From JAZUOT01 sp045604805 (GTDB lineage: Bacteria > Bacillota > Clostridia > Oscillospirales > Acutalibacteraceae): a stretch of 16,075 nucleotides of DNA. The stretch covers positions 1 through 16,075 of the forward strand of contig JAZUOT010000007.1 of assembly GCA_045604805.1 (NCBI GenBank). Direction: 5' to 3'. The position numbers and the translations under genes were made by a program. How positions within the stretch are numbered: position 1 is the stretch's first letter; the number at the start of each line of letters is the position of its first letter. Shown here piece by piece: positions 8,213-15,680 of the stretch. The notes beneath the pieces were generated by a model. The model saw only the letters and a program-made list of their open reading frames with translations. It had not been told where the DNA came from and ran no database searches.

Positions 8213-8224
8213 AAATTCGTTTTT

Positions 8225-8231
8225 CCCTCCT
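8225..8231 (-). promoter_or_regulatory. Ribosome binding site that fixes the start at ATG 8212
   Basis: AGGAGGG on the minus strand is 12 nt before ATG 8212. It is a near-perfect anti-16S match and supports the signal-peptide frame over the start at 8148. Confidence 0.75.
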
Positions 8232-8265
8232 GATTACTAAAATAAAAAAATTTTCTACCTGATTT

Positions 8266-8323
8266 GTATGTTCCCCTCCTTTAGGCTCAGGGTAGCCTGA
8301 TTCATATGATACCTTCACATCAT
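8266..8323 (-). promoter_or_regulatory. Structured 5' leader with alternative hairpins and a start-less Shine-Dalgarno-like site
   Basis: In the transcript upstream of the beta-helix gene a 5-bp hairpin (8323-8319 with 8310-8306) is followed by two mutually exclusive 5-bp hairpins: TCAGG/CCTGA within 8300-8287 and AGGCT/AGCCT within 8298-8283. Next comes AAAGGAGGGG (8282-8273), a strong SD-like run with no start codon close behind, whose G run could pair with CCCT of the hairpin loop. GTAT (8314-8311) and ATAC (8269-8266) could close the element. I compared it with the c-di-GMP, preQ1, SAM, THF, fluoride and cobalamin riboswitch motifs I know and it fits none. The rest of the 305-nt gap 8213-8517 holds the promoter, the ribosome binding site and the neighbouring terminator, but no convincing gene. 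Confidence 0.35.
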
Positions 8324-8346
8324 CACTTAGAAAAAAACTCCTATTC

Positions 8347-8374
8347 ATTTTACAATATTTTACATATTTTGCAA
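8347..8374 (-). promoter_or_regulatory. Candidate sigma-A promoter of the beta-helix gene
   Basis: On the minus strand TTGCAA (8374-8369) and TAAAAT (8352-8347) are 16 nt apart. It lies after the terminator of the M23 gene and would give a 5' untranslated leader of about 125-130 nt, enough to contain the hairpins at 8266-8323. Confidence 0.5.
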
Positions 8375-8458
8375 AGCCGTATGTAATTTTTGTTGTTTTG
8401 CACAATTTAATATTTTGTCCAATCTGACCGGTATTTTCTATGCTGTTATTGATATAGC

Positions 8459-8489
8459 AAAAACTCCCAGAAGCTTTTCTGAGAGTTTT
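8459..8489 (-). terminator. Rho-independent terminator after the M23 gene
   Basis: On the minus strand AAAACTCTCAGAA pairs with TTCTGGGAGTTTTT around a 4-nt loop (one G-T pair) and ends in five T. It lies about 28 nt after the stop codon at 8518 and closes the topoisomerase-M23 gene run. Confidence 0.85.
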
Positions 8490-8517
8490 CTTATTAGTTC
8501 ATCATAATACGAAGAAC

Positions 8518-9255
8518 TTACTGCTTCACAGCATCTTTTAGAAATTCGGCTGGATCCACATATTTATCATTTACTTTTATTTCTAAATGCAGGTGGGATT
8601 CTTCTAAACATTCGCATGGTACAGTAGCAATGGTTGCTATTTTTTGTCCAGCCTCTACCTTATCATCATTAGCGACAAAAACTTCTTCACCCAGCCCACA
8701 ATAGGAAGCCTCAAAACCATCAGAATGAGCAATGGTAATAATCTTACCCAAAAGGTCGTCATCTCTTATTTCTTTTACAGTTCCATCGCTTATGGAAACA
8801 ACCGTGTCTCCTTTACTAGCTATATAATCTGTACCATTATGAATTCTCCAATCGTTCAGAGTAACGCTATAGACTGGGTTTTCTCCACTGAAATTTTTTG
8901 AAATATCGCTACCACATGGGAACACTTTTTTTGCTGCCTGTGCATTTGTTTCTTTTGCATCTGCTGAATTCACTTTTGAATCAGAACCGGAATTAATTTT
9001 AGGCTGCTTGGTTGTATCTTCTTTAGGCACATCACTTAGATTTTTTTCTACAGCCACTATGTTTTCTGAAGTTTCAGAAAGAGCTGTACTGCTTGCTGAA
9101 ACCTTTGTTTCGGTATTTTTATTATTTTTGTCCGAAAAAGAAGTATATGTTATAAACGCAGCAGCGCCTACTGCAACAATACAAAGAGCAAGAGCCAAAT
9201 AAAAACCAGATTGATTTTTCCTTATACTTTTTTCACCGTTATTAGTTATAGTCAT
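8518..9255 (-). CDS. Membrane-anchored M23 peptidase-family protein, SpoIIQ-like
   Basis: 245 residues: short cytoplasmic N-terminus, one membrane segment (about 17-38), a Ser/Thr/Lys-rich linker (to about 110) and an extracytoplasmic M23/LytM domain (about 115-240). The zinc ligands expected for the family are present: His139 and Asp143 in HNGTD and His223 in HLHLE, with the second HxH histidine His221. However, the YxHL motif that normally gives the other catalytic His reads YCGL (185-188), so Gly187 replaces it. The architecture matches SpoIIQ, the forespore partner of SpoIIIAH in the engulfment channel, where the domain is often catalytically degenerate. The role in sporulation is therefore likely but inferred. 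Start ATG 9255 follows GAGGTG. It lies 65 nt after the ParC-like gene and shares its transcript or has an unseen promoter. Confidence 0.8.
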   Translation of the reverse strand: MTITNNGEKSIRKNQSGFYLALALCIVAVGAAAFITYTSFSDKNNKNTETKVSASSTALSETSENIVAVEKNLSDVPKEDTTKQPKINSGSDSKVNSADAKETNAQAAKKVFPCGSDISKNFSGENPVYSVTLNDWRIHNGTDYIASKGDTVVSISDGTVKEIRDDDLLGKIITIAHSDGFEASYCGLGEEVFVANDDKVEAGQKIATIATVPCECLEESHLHLEIKVNDKYVDPAEFLKDAVKQ

Positions 9256-9320
9256 AAATAATCACCTCATGGTGTTATTCTTGACCGTTAATTTCATTAA
9301 TATTCCAAGGTGAAAAAATT

Positions 9321-11549
9321 TTAAAAACTTATTTGTTCTCCAAATTCATCCTTTTCAGGAAAGCTACCAGATGAAGGTAAGTTATGTTTCCTATATTTTT
9401 CTGGGTTTTCAAGCTGCATGGAACTAGCTTTTTGTACACTCAAAAGCCAATGCCCTTTTCTAAATTTCATTACGGCAACACCTTGAGTATTTCTAGTTGT
9501 CTTTAGAAGAACTGCTGAACTATTCAGCAACAATCTTCTACCGTTTGTACTAGTAAGGACAAAATCCTCATCTTCTAGAATATGAAAAGCAGATACTAAT
9601 TCAGATTTATCACTTATAGCATTAGCAAGCTTTTTTCGATTAGTTTTCGTTTCATATGCAGAAAGAGGAACTTTCGCAAGCTTCCCGTTTTTGAAGAAAA
9701 ACAAAAGATTTCCCTTGTAATCTTTACTGCAAACCATAAATACCGGCTGCTCATCTTCATCCATTTTTAGTTTAGCTGCGACAAAATCTCCCCATGCACT
9801 GGCTTTGGTATCTTCAAATTCACTTGCATGAGCTTTATATACCTGATATTTATTTGTAAAAAATAGAAGATGTGCCGAATTTGAAGTTTCTATTTCCTGA
9901 ATGATGCTATCGTTTTCTTTTAATTTTTGCTCTTTGCTCATACGCAAAGACTGAGGAGTTATCTTTTTCAGATATCCATCTTTTGTGAAAAATACTGTAA
10001 CAGGATAATCTGGGATATCTTCAATTTCTTCAGCTTCTACAGTATCTTCAGGGAATATTAAAATACTTTTCCTAGGTTCAGAATATTTCTCTTCGATCCT
10101 AGTAAGTTCTTTTATTATTATGTTTTTTATCTTTTTTTCACTTTCAAGTATAGACTGTAAGTCTTCTATTTCTTTTTGTAAATTTTCTATTTCATCAGTA
10201 CGCTTGATTATAAATTCTCTATTAAGATGACGAAGCTTTATTTCAGCAACATATTCAGCCTGTATCTCATCTATACCAAAACCTATCATTAAATTTGGTA
10301 CAACTTCAGATTCTTCTGATGTTTCTCGTACAATTTTTACCGCTTTATCTATATCAAGAAGTATCTTTTCCAGACCTTGCAATAAATGTAACTTTGCTTT
10401 CTTTTTATTGAGATCAAAAGCAGTCCTGCGTTTGATAGAATTAACTCTAAAATTTATCCACTCACAAAGCAATTCTCTAACAGAAAATACTTTCGGTATA
10501 GAGGAAACCAAAACATTGAAATTACAGGAAAAAGTATCTTCTAATGTTGTAGTTTTGTAGAGTTTAGCCATTAATTTATCTGGCTCGGTTCCTCTTTTCA
10601 AATCTATTGTTATTTTTAAACCATCTAAACCGGTTTCGTCGCGTATATCAGAAATTTCTTTTATTTTGCCTTGCTTTACCAGTTCTATAACTCTCTCTAT
10701 AACAATTTCGCAGTTTGTAGTAGGAGGTAAACTAAGTATATCTATACATCTAGCATTCTTGTCATATTTATACCTAGCTCTTACTTTTATGCCACCACGA
10801 CCTGTTTTATATATTTGCTCCATCTGTTCTCTGTTGTATAGTATCTGTCCACCACCGGGGAAATCAGGAGCTATGAGAGTATCTGATATTATATGGTCAG
10901 GATTTTTAATCAGAGCTATAGTTGTATCACATACTTCTTTTAGATTAAATGGGCAAATTGAGCTTGCCATAGATACGGCAATGCCAGTATTTGCATTTAC
11001 TAAAACCGAAGGAAAAGCCACAGGCAAAAGGGTCGGTTCTTTTAAAGTGCTATCATAATTATCAACAAAATCTACAGTGTTCTTATCAATATCATTAAAG
11101 AGCTCTTCGCATATAGAAGCGAGTTTTGCTTCCGTATATCTAGAAGCTGCGTATGCCATATCTCTGGAATAAGCTTTACCAAAATTTCCTTTTGAATCTA
11201 TATATGGATGTAGCAAAGCTTCGTGCCCACGGCTCAAGCGCACCATCGTATCATAAATTGCCGAATCGCCATGCGGGTTTAATTTCATAGTTTGTCCGAC
11301 AATATTAGCAGATTTTGTCCTTGCGCCCTTTAAAAGGCCCATCTTATACATGGTATATAGTAATTTTCTATGAGATGGCTTGAAACCATCTATTTCAGGT
11401 AAAGCCCTAGACATTATTACACTCATAGCATAGGGCATATAATTTTCTCTCAAGGTGCTATCTATTTCTTGTTCTAAAGTACTTCCAGCACCATTAATAT
11501 GGCCTTTTATATTCTGAACAAATTGTTTTTTTGAGCCTTTTTTAGCCAC
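9321..11549 (-). CDS. Type IIA topoisomerase subunit A (ParC/GyrA-like)
   Basis: DNA breakage-reunion subunit: it cleaves both strands through a tyrosine and passes a second duplex, together with the ATPase subunit encoded just upstream. 742 residues. The N-terminal winged-helix domain has HGDSAIYDTMVRLS around residues 93-106, with Ser96 and Asp100 at the quinolone-determining positions in the unmutated form, and AASRYTEAKL with catalytic Tyr138. A coiled-coil arm lies at about 450-500. The C-terminal third has reduced beta-pinwheel-like blades and lacks the GyrA-box, so wrapping activity like gyrase is unlikely and a decatenase/topo IV role is favoured. The start is GTG 11549 with AGAGGTG upstream. 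It is 59 nt after the ParE-like gene. It belongs to a divergent clostridial paralogue group rather than the main gyrA; the symbol is left open. Confidence 0.88.
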   Translation of the reverse strand: MAKKGSKKQFVQNIKGHINGAGSTLEQEIDSTLRENYMPYAMSVIMSRALPEIDGFKPSHRKLLYTMYKMGLLKGARTKSANIVGQTMKLNPHGDSAIYDTMVRLSRGHEALLHPYIDSKGNFGKAYSRDMAYAASRYTEAKLASICEELFNDIDKNTVDFVDNYDSTLKEPTLLPVAFPSVLVNANTGIAVSMASSICPFNLKEVCDTTIALIKNPDHIISDTLIAPDFPGGGQILYNREQMEQIYKTGRGGIKVRARYKYDKNARCIDILSLPPTTNCEIVIERVIELVKQGKIKEISDIRDETGLDGLKITIDLKRGTEPDKLMAKLYKTTTLEDTFSCNFNVLVSSIPKVFSVRELLCEWINFRVNSIKRRTAFDLNKKKAKLHLLQGLEKILLDIDKAVKIVRETSEESEVVPNLMIGFGIDEIQAEYVAEIKLRHLNREFIIKRTDEIENLQKEIEDLQSILESEKKIKNIIIKELTRIEEKYSEPRKSILIFPEDTVEAEEIEDIPDYPVTVFFTKDGYLKKITPQSLRMSKEQKLKENDSIIQEIETSNSAHLLFFTNKYQVYKAHASEFEDTKASAWGDFVAAKLKMDEDEQPVFMVCSKDYKGNLLFFFKNGKLAKVPLSAYETKTNRKKLANAISDKSELVSAFHILEDEDFVLTSTNGRRLLLNSSAVLLKTTRNTQGVAVMKFRKGHWLLSVQKASSMQLENPEKYRKHNLPSSGSFPEKDEFGEQISF

Positions 11550-11608
11550 CTGGTAAACACCTCTTGTTTTTGTTTATATGTTATTTATCAGCAAATTTTA
11601 GGCTTAGC

Positions 11609-13609
11609 TTAGCTTAGATCTGTCAAGTCTATGTATTTATATCCATTTTCAGCTATATAATCTTTTCTACCGGAAAGGTTATCGCCGAGCAACAAATCAA
11701 ACATCTCAACTGTTTTTATAACATCTGTTGGCATAACTTTTATGAGTCTACGAGTTTTAGGGTTCATGGTGGTAAGGTTCATCATATCCGGTTCATTCTC
11801 ACCCAGACCTTTGCTGCGTTGTACAGTGTATGATTTGTTCCCTATCTCCTCTATGAATTTTTGCTTTTCCTGTTCTGTATAGGCAAAGTATGTTTCATTT
11901 TTAGAGTTTATTTCGTATAAGGGAGATTCTGCAATAAAGACCTTGCCTTTGTTTATGAGCTCTGGAGTAAGCCGGTAAATCATAGTCAATACTAATGTTC
12001 GTATCTGGAAACCATCTACATCAGCATCAGTACAGATTATAACTTTATTCCACTTCAAATTATTTATATCAAAACTGGAAAGTTCTTTATTAGCTTTAGT
12101 CTTGACGTCCACTCCGCAACCGAGAACTTTTATAAGATCTGTGATGATATCACTTTTAAATATGCGATTATAATCAGCCTTTAAGCAATTTAAAATTTTA
12201 CCTCTTATAGGTATAATGGCTTGGAATTCAGGGTCCCTTGCTTGTTTGCAGGCACCAAGTGCTGAATCACCCTCCACTATAAATAGCTCTCTCTCATCAA
12301 TATTTTTGCTTCTACAGTTGACAAATTTAGCTACACGGTTTGCCATATCCATGTTGCTTGTTAATTTCTTTTTGATATTTAGTCTAGTTTTTTCAGCATC
12401 TTCTCTGCTGCGTTTATTTATCAAAATTTGATTTGCTATTTTCTCTGAGTCTAGTGGGTTTTCCATAAAATAGATCTCAAGATTATGTTTGAGCATCTCT
12501 GTTATGGCTTCTTGTATACCTTTGTTTGTTATAGCCTTCTTTGTTTGGTTTTCATAGCTTGTAACACTGGAAAAAGAAGAAATAACTATTACCAAACAAT
12601 CCTCTATATCTTGGAAGGTAATTTTGCTTTCGTTTTTAGTATATTTAGAAAGTTTCTTGAGCAGGCTATCTATTTGGCTGACAAAAGCACTTTTAACAGC
12701 TTTTAATGGTGCACCGCCATACTCAAGCCAGCTGGAATTGTGATAGTATTCCTGGGTATTTATTTTATTAGAAAAAGCTAAAGCCACATTAATTTTACAT
12801 TTGTACTTTGGCTTATCTTCGCGATCTCGCACCATACTCTGTGAGGAAAAACTTTGCACCTGGCACAAAGCTTCCTCTCCAACAAGTTCTTTTACATGGT
12901 CAACGATACCGTTTTGATATATAAACTCATGTCTTTCAAATTTATTTACAGAAGTCTCATTTTTAAATATAAATTTTATGTTGTTGTTAACTATTGCTTG
13001 ACGTTTTATAGTATCTATGTAGTATTGTGCATCAATATTTATATCCGTAAAAACTTCTAGATCTGGTTTCCAATGAATTTTGGTACCAGTTGCCTTCCCT
13101 GAATATTCTTTTTTGCTAAGTCCTCCAATATTTTCACCATGTTCAAAATGAAGTGTGTATTGCATACCATCTCGCTTGATATCTACATCCATGAACTCTG
13201 AAGAATACTGAGTCGCACAAAGACCTAAACCATTTAACCCAAGCGAATATTCATAATTTTGTGCAGTTTCGTTGTTATATTTTCCACCAGCATATAGCTC
13301 ACAAAAAACTAATTCCCAATTATATCTTTTCTCATTATTATTAAAGTCGACCGGGATACCTCTACCTTTGTCCTCTATGCTTACAGAATTATCTAAAAAG
13401 CGAGTAACAGTTATTTCTTTACCAAAACCTTCTCTTGCTTCGTCTATAGAATTTGAAAGTATCTCAAAAACAGAGTGCATACAACCTTCAATTCCGTCCG
13501 AGCCAAATATAACCGCTGGACGTTTTCTGACTCTATCTGCACCTTTAAGAGCGCTTATGCTTTCATTGCCGTATTGTTGTCCCTTTTTAGGCATCCTTTC
13601 AAACATCAT
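11609..13609 (-). CDS. Type IIA topoisomerase ATPase subunit B (ParE/GyrB-like, divergent)
   Basis: ATP-driven gate and Toprim subunit pairing with the ParC-like product. 666 residues. GHKL ATPase motifs: VFEILSNSIDEA (Glu49 general base, Asn53), EDKGRGIP at 79-86, LYAGGK at 105-110 and GLNGLG at 124-129. Toprim: EGDSA at 446-450 and DADVDG at 528-533, then KGLGE at 600-604. Catalytic residues are intact, but hallmark segments differ from standard GyrB/ParE: RPAVIFGS replaces RPGMYIGS, GLNGLG replaces GLHGVG, and the usual LPGKLADC before EGDSA is VAKFVNC. It is therefore a divergent paralogue. Three ATGs (13609, 13606, 13594) lie close together; GGAAAGG touches the first, so the second has the better spacing and the true start may be 3 nt shorter. 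It is 100 nt after the flippase gene. Confidence 0.88.
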   Translation of the reverse strand: MMFERMPKKGQQYGNESISALKGADRVRKRPAVIFGSDGIEGCMHSVFEILSNSIDEAREGFGKEITVTRFLDNSVSIEDKGRGIPVDFNNNEKRYNWELVFCELYAGGKYNNETAQNYEYSLGLNGLGLCATQYSSEFMDVDIKRDGMQYTLHFEHGENIGGLSKKEYSGKATGTKIHWKPDLEVFTDINIDAQYYIDTIKRQAIVNNNIKFIFKNETSVNKFERHEFIYQNGIVDHVKELVGEEALCQVQSFSSQSMVRDREDKPKYKCKINVALAFSNKINTQEYYHNSSWLEYGGAPLKAVKSAFVSQIDSLLKKLSKYTKNESKITFQDIEDCLVIVISSFSSVTSYENQTKKAITNKGIQEAITEMLKHNLEIYFMENPLDSEKIANQILINKRSREDAEKTRLNIKKKLTSNMDMANRVAKFVNCRSKNIDERELFIVEGDSALGACKQARDPEFQAIIPIRGKILNCLKADYNRIFKSDIITDLIKVLGCGVDVKTKANKELSSFDINNLKWNKVIICTDADVDGFQIRTLVLTMIYRLTPELINKGKVFIAESPLYEINSKNETYFAYTEQEKQKFIEEIGNKSYTVQRSKGLGENEPDMMNLTTMNPKTRRLIKVMPTDVIKTVEMFDLLLGDNLSGRKDYIAENGYKYIDLTDLS

Positions 13610-13634
13610 CCTTTCCGAACATCTACCATGTTGT

Positions 13635-13671
13635 ATGATATCATATTTGCAGGAAAATATTTACATTCCTG
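13635..13671. promoter_or_regulatory. Palindromes upstream of the ParE-like gene (possible operator)
   Basis: ATGATATCAT (13635-13644) is a perfect 10-nt palindrome and CAGGAA-N10-TTCCTG (13650-13671) is a 6-nt inverted repeat, placed 25-60 nt before the ParE-like start. TATGAT overlaps the first palindrome on the minus strand, but there is no good -35. No known operator consensus fits; the clostridial LexA box GAAC-N4-GTTC is absent. Confidence 0.3.
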
Positions 13672-13709
13672 TCAGTGAAAATCTACTAACAAGTATACAG
13701 ATAAAACTA

Positions 13710-14774
13710 TTAAGCAACTTCTACAACTTCCGCTGTAAGCTTATTTTTTCTATTATGTTGTTTTGGTTTTATAGCAGAAATTATACCTCCTACGAGGATA
13801 TTAGAGTAATAAGTCAAGCAGCGCCATATCAGTATTGCCGGAACAATAGTGCCATGTTCGAAGAATAAATTGAAGAACAAATAGAAACTACCCTCTGCTG
13901 CACCCGAAGAACCTGGAGAAGGAATAAATGCCGCAACCATAGTTACGAATGAATCCGCAGAAAGTATGTTAAGTAAACTCGCAGAATGAAAATCAAAACT
14001 TCTATAAATAAAGTACGGAATAATACATGAAAATGTTATTTGAATGATTGTGAAAAATATAACAAGAAAATAGGTCCTAAATGGCCTATTGCAACTTATG
14101 ATCCCATCGTGGAAAGTATCGAGTTTTTGTTCTACTTTTTTGTACCGGAGTTCCGAGTTTTTCAAAATATGCAATTTACCCAGCCAATTAAAACAAGTTC
14201 TGATAAACTTTTTAGTTAGATTTTCATTCAGAGAAAAAAGCAATATAAACAGTATAAAACTACCGTTTGACAAAACTCCAAAAATCGCAAGCCATGCAAA
14301 ATTACTTATATTATGAATAAAGAAACTTAAAGACAAACACATAAGACTTATTGCATAAAGCACCAGTATTGCCTGATAAATCAAAGAACGCTTAGCTATT
14401 ATTGAAGTAGCAAATCCAGCATCCATGCCTTTTTTACTTATAAAATATATTTGCATGGGTTGACCACCGGAAGCGAAGGGAGTAACAGCATTATAAAAAC
14501 TCCCTATCATACCGACCTGGAAAGAATCTATATAACTCCAATCTTTCATTATGTCTTTACAGAATATATGTATGCATAATCCTTCTAGCAACCAACCAAA
14601 GAACATAGCTAAAACCGCAAACACAAGCCATATCGGTTTTATCTCTTTTAGAACATGGCTCATCCCCTTGAAACCTTCAGGGGAAAATAAAAGAGATAGC
14701 ATTATAATCGCACAGGCAGATATAGTAATTATTGAAAATAAGTTATTTTTTAATGAATATTTAAAATTATCCAT
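13710..14774 (-). CDS. UPF0104 / LPG-synthase-TM family membrane protein (flippase-like)
   Basis: 354 residues with about eight hydrophobic segments. It has the two signatures of the lysylphosphatidylglycerol synthase transmembrane family: TPFASGGQPMQ at 98-108 and PSPGSSGAAEG at 285-295. In MprF this domain flips a modified lipid; here the C-terminal aminoacyl-transferase domain of MprF is missing, so it is the stand-alone form, whose lipid substrate is not known. Such proteins often sit beside lipid or glycan glycosyltransferases, but here the neighbour is trmB, whose stop is only 18 nt upstream; the two probably share the trmB promoter. Start ATG 14774 has a weak GGGTG upstream. The C-terminus is basic then acidic and cytoplasmic-looking. 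Confidence 0.85.
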   Translation of the reverse strand: MDNFKYSLKNNLFSIITISACAIIMLSLLFSPEGFKGMSHVLKEIKPIWLVFAVLAMFFGWLLEGLCIHIFCKDIMKDWSYIDSFQVGMIGSFYNAVTPFASGGQPMQIYFISKKGMDAGFATSIIAKRSLIYQAILVLYAISLMCLSLSFFIHNISNFAWLAIFGVLSNGSFILFILLFSLNENLTKKFIRTCFNWLGKLHILKNSELRYKKVEQKLDTFHDGIISCNRPFRTYFLVIFFTIIQITFSCIIPYFIYRSFDFHSASLLNILSADSFVTMVAAFIPSPGSSGAAEGSFYLFFNLFFEHGTIVPAILIWRCLTYYSNILVGGIISAIKPKQHNRKNKLTAEVVEVA

Positions 14775-14792
14775 ACATACACCCTATTATAT

Positions 14793-15455
14793 TTATGATA
14801 ATACCGCGGATAAAAATTTAATTTTTTTTCCTTCTTTGCTGAACATTAATTCATGTTCAGTAGGTATCGTGCTTTCATCTTCATAATTTTCAGAATGTAG
14901 ATCATATGTAATTCGATTTATAGAAAAATTACTTTGTTCAAAATAAGATACGCTATCATGAAATAATTCGTCATCATCTGTTTTGAAAAAAATTTCACCA
15001 TTAATAGCTAGAAGTTTCTCATAAACATTTAGCATAGATGGATATGTCAAGCGGCGCTTATTGTGTTTTTTCTTATTCCATGGATTACAAAAATTAATAT
15101 AAATTCTTTTTATGTTATCATCTTTTGAAAATATTTCTAATAGTTTCGACGCATCATATCGCATTATCAATATGTTATCTATTTTTTTGTTTTCTTCAGA
15201 GTATTCTTTTTCTATATTTCTCCTGCAAACACCCAAAACATCTGTGCTTAAATCCATACCTATGTAGTTTATTGAATTATTCCTAGCTGCAAGAACTGAT
15301 GTAAATACACCCTTCCCACATCCTATTTCTAAATGTATATCTTGCTTTCTAGAAAACGATTCCGATATGTTTTTGCAAAGAAAACCTGGGTCATTTATGT
15401 AATAATCACAAGCTTTTAATTCCGGCAACGCCCACTTCTTTTTGCGCATTCTCAA
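14793..15455 (-). CDS. trmB: tRNA (guanine-N7-)-methyltransferase TrmB
   Basis: Uses S-adenosylmethionine to make m7G46 in the tRNA variable loop; cytoplasmic. 220 residues, a normal length. Motif EIGCGKG at 43-49 binds SAM, and GMDLS at 66-70 follows; NFCNPWNKKKHNKRRL at 121-136 matches the family's substrate and catalytic segment (usually NFxDPWxKKxHxKRRL), and TEHELMF at 199-205 matches the C-terminal TxYExxF signature. The usual Asp of DPW is Asn124 here. The start is TTG 15455, giving MRMRKKKW as in family members; ATG 15449 would shorten it by two residues. First gene of a likely operon with the flippase-like gene, led by a good promoter at 15492-15520. Confidence 0.92.
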   Translation of the reverse strand: MRMRKKKWALPELKACDYYINDPGFLCKNISESFSRKQDIHLEIGCGKGVFTSVLAARNNSINYIGMDLSTDVLGVCRRNIEKEYSEENKKIDNILIMRYDASKLLEIFSKDDNIKRIYINFCNPWNKKKHNKRRLTYPSMLNVYEKLLAINGEIFFKTDDDELFHDSVSYFEQSNFSINRITYDLHSENYEDESTIPTEHELMFSKEGKKIKFLSAVLS

Positions 15456-15491
15456 TTCTATTCACCAACCAAAACCTAAATAATCAAGTAA

Positions 15492-15520
15492 ATCATAGCA
15501 AAGTGTATGATTTTTGTCAC
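15492..15520 (-). promoter_or_regulatory. Sigma-A promoter of trmB
   Basis: On the minus strand GTGACA (15520-15515) and TATGAT (15497-15492) are 17 nt apart, with a TGC extension just before the -10. Distance to the TTG start is about 36 nt. It lies between the IS remnant and trmB. Confidence 0.7.
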
Positions 15521-15583
15521 TATCAGATTTTGGGAAATTACTAATTGGTCACCTCTAAAAACCAGTAAAATAAAATAAAAAAC

Positions 15584-15646
15584 AGCCAAAATATCAAAAA
15601 ATAGGAAAAGGTTACTCTTAGCACTCATTTTTTTGATGTTTTGGCT
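15584..15646. repeat. Long AT-rich inverted repeat (19-nt arms)
   Basis: AGCCAAAATATCAAAAAAT (15584-15602) pairs with 15628-15646, which ends in TTTTGGCT; one G-T pair and one terminal mismatch are seen, with a 25-nt loop. On the minus strand it is followed by a T-rich run (15583-15567), so it could end transcription coming from the transposase remnant. It may instead be part of the insertion-sequence end. Confidence 0.7.
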
Positions 15647-15680
15647 ATCTTTTGCATATTTCCCCTCAAAAGGGTACAAT

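Noticed and set aside
8266..8323. Known riboswitch class (c-di-GMP-I/II, preQ1, SAM, THF, fluoride, cobalamin)
   Set aside because: None of the core conserved segments I remember for these classes is present.
8205..8405. 66-codon minus-strand open frame over the leader of the beta-helix gene, overlapping its start by 8 nt
   Set aside because: It would begin at a TTG with no ribosome binding site and upstream of the likely promoter; composition is unlike a protein, and the region is better explained as an RNA leader. A shorter leader peptide coupled to the main gene is not excluded.
9230..9275. Two-codon mini-ORF ATG-AGG-TGA and a 4-bp CACC/GGTG hairpin over the ribosome binding site of the M23 gene
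   Set aside because: Very short and likely by chance in an SD-like sequence; no further support for translational control.
13610..13709. LexA (SOS) box in front of the topoisomerase genes
   Set aside because: No GAAC-N4-GTTC; the inverted repeat there has a 10-nt spacer and a different half-site.
13272..13868. 198-codon plus-strand open frame opposite the ParE-like and flippase-like genes
   Set aside because: It lies antisense to two well-supported genes, spans their intergenic gap, and has no family resemblance or ribosome binding site.
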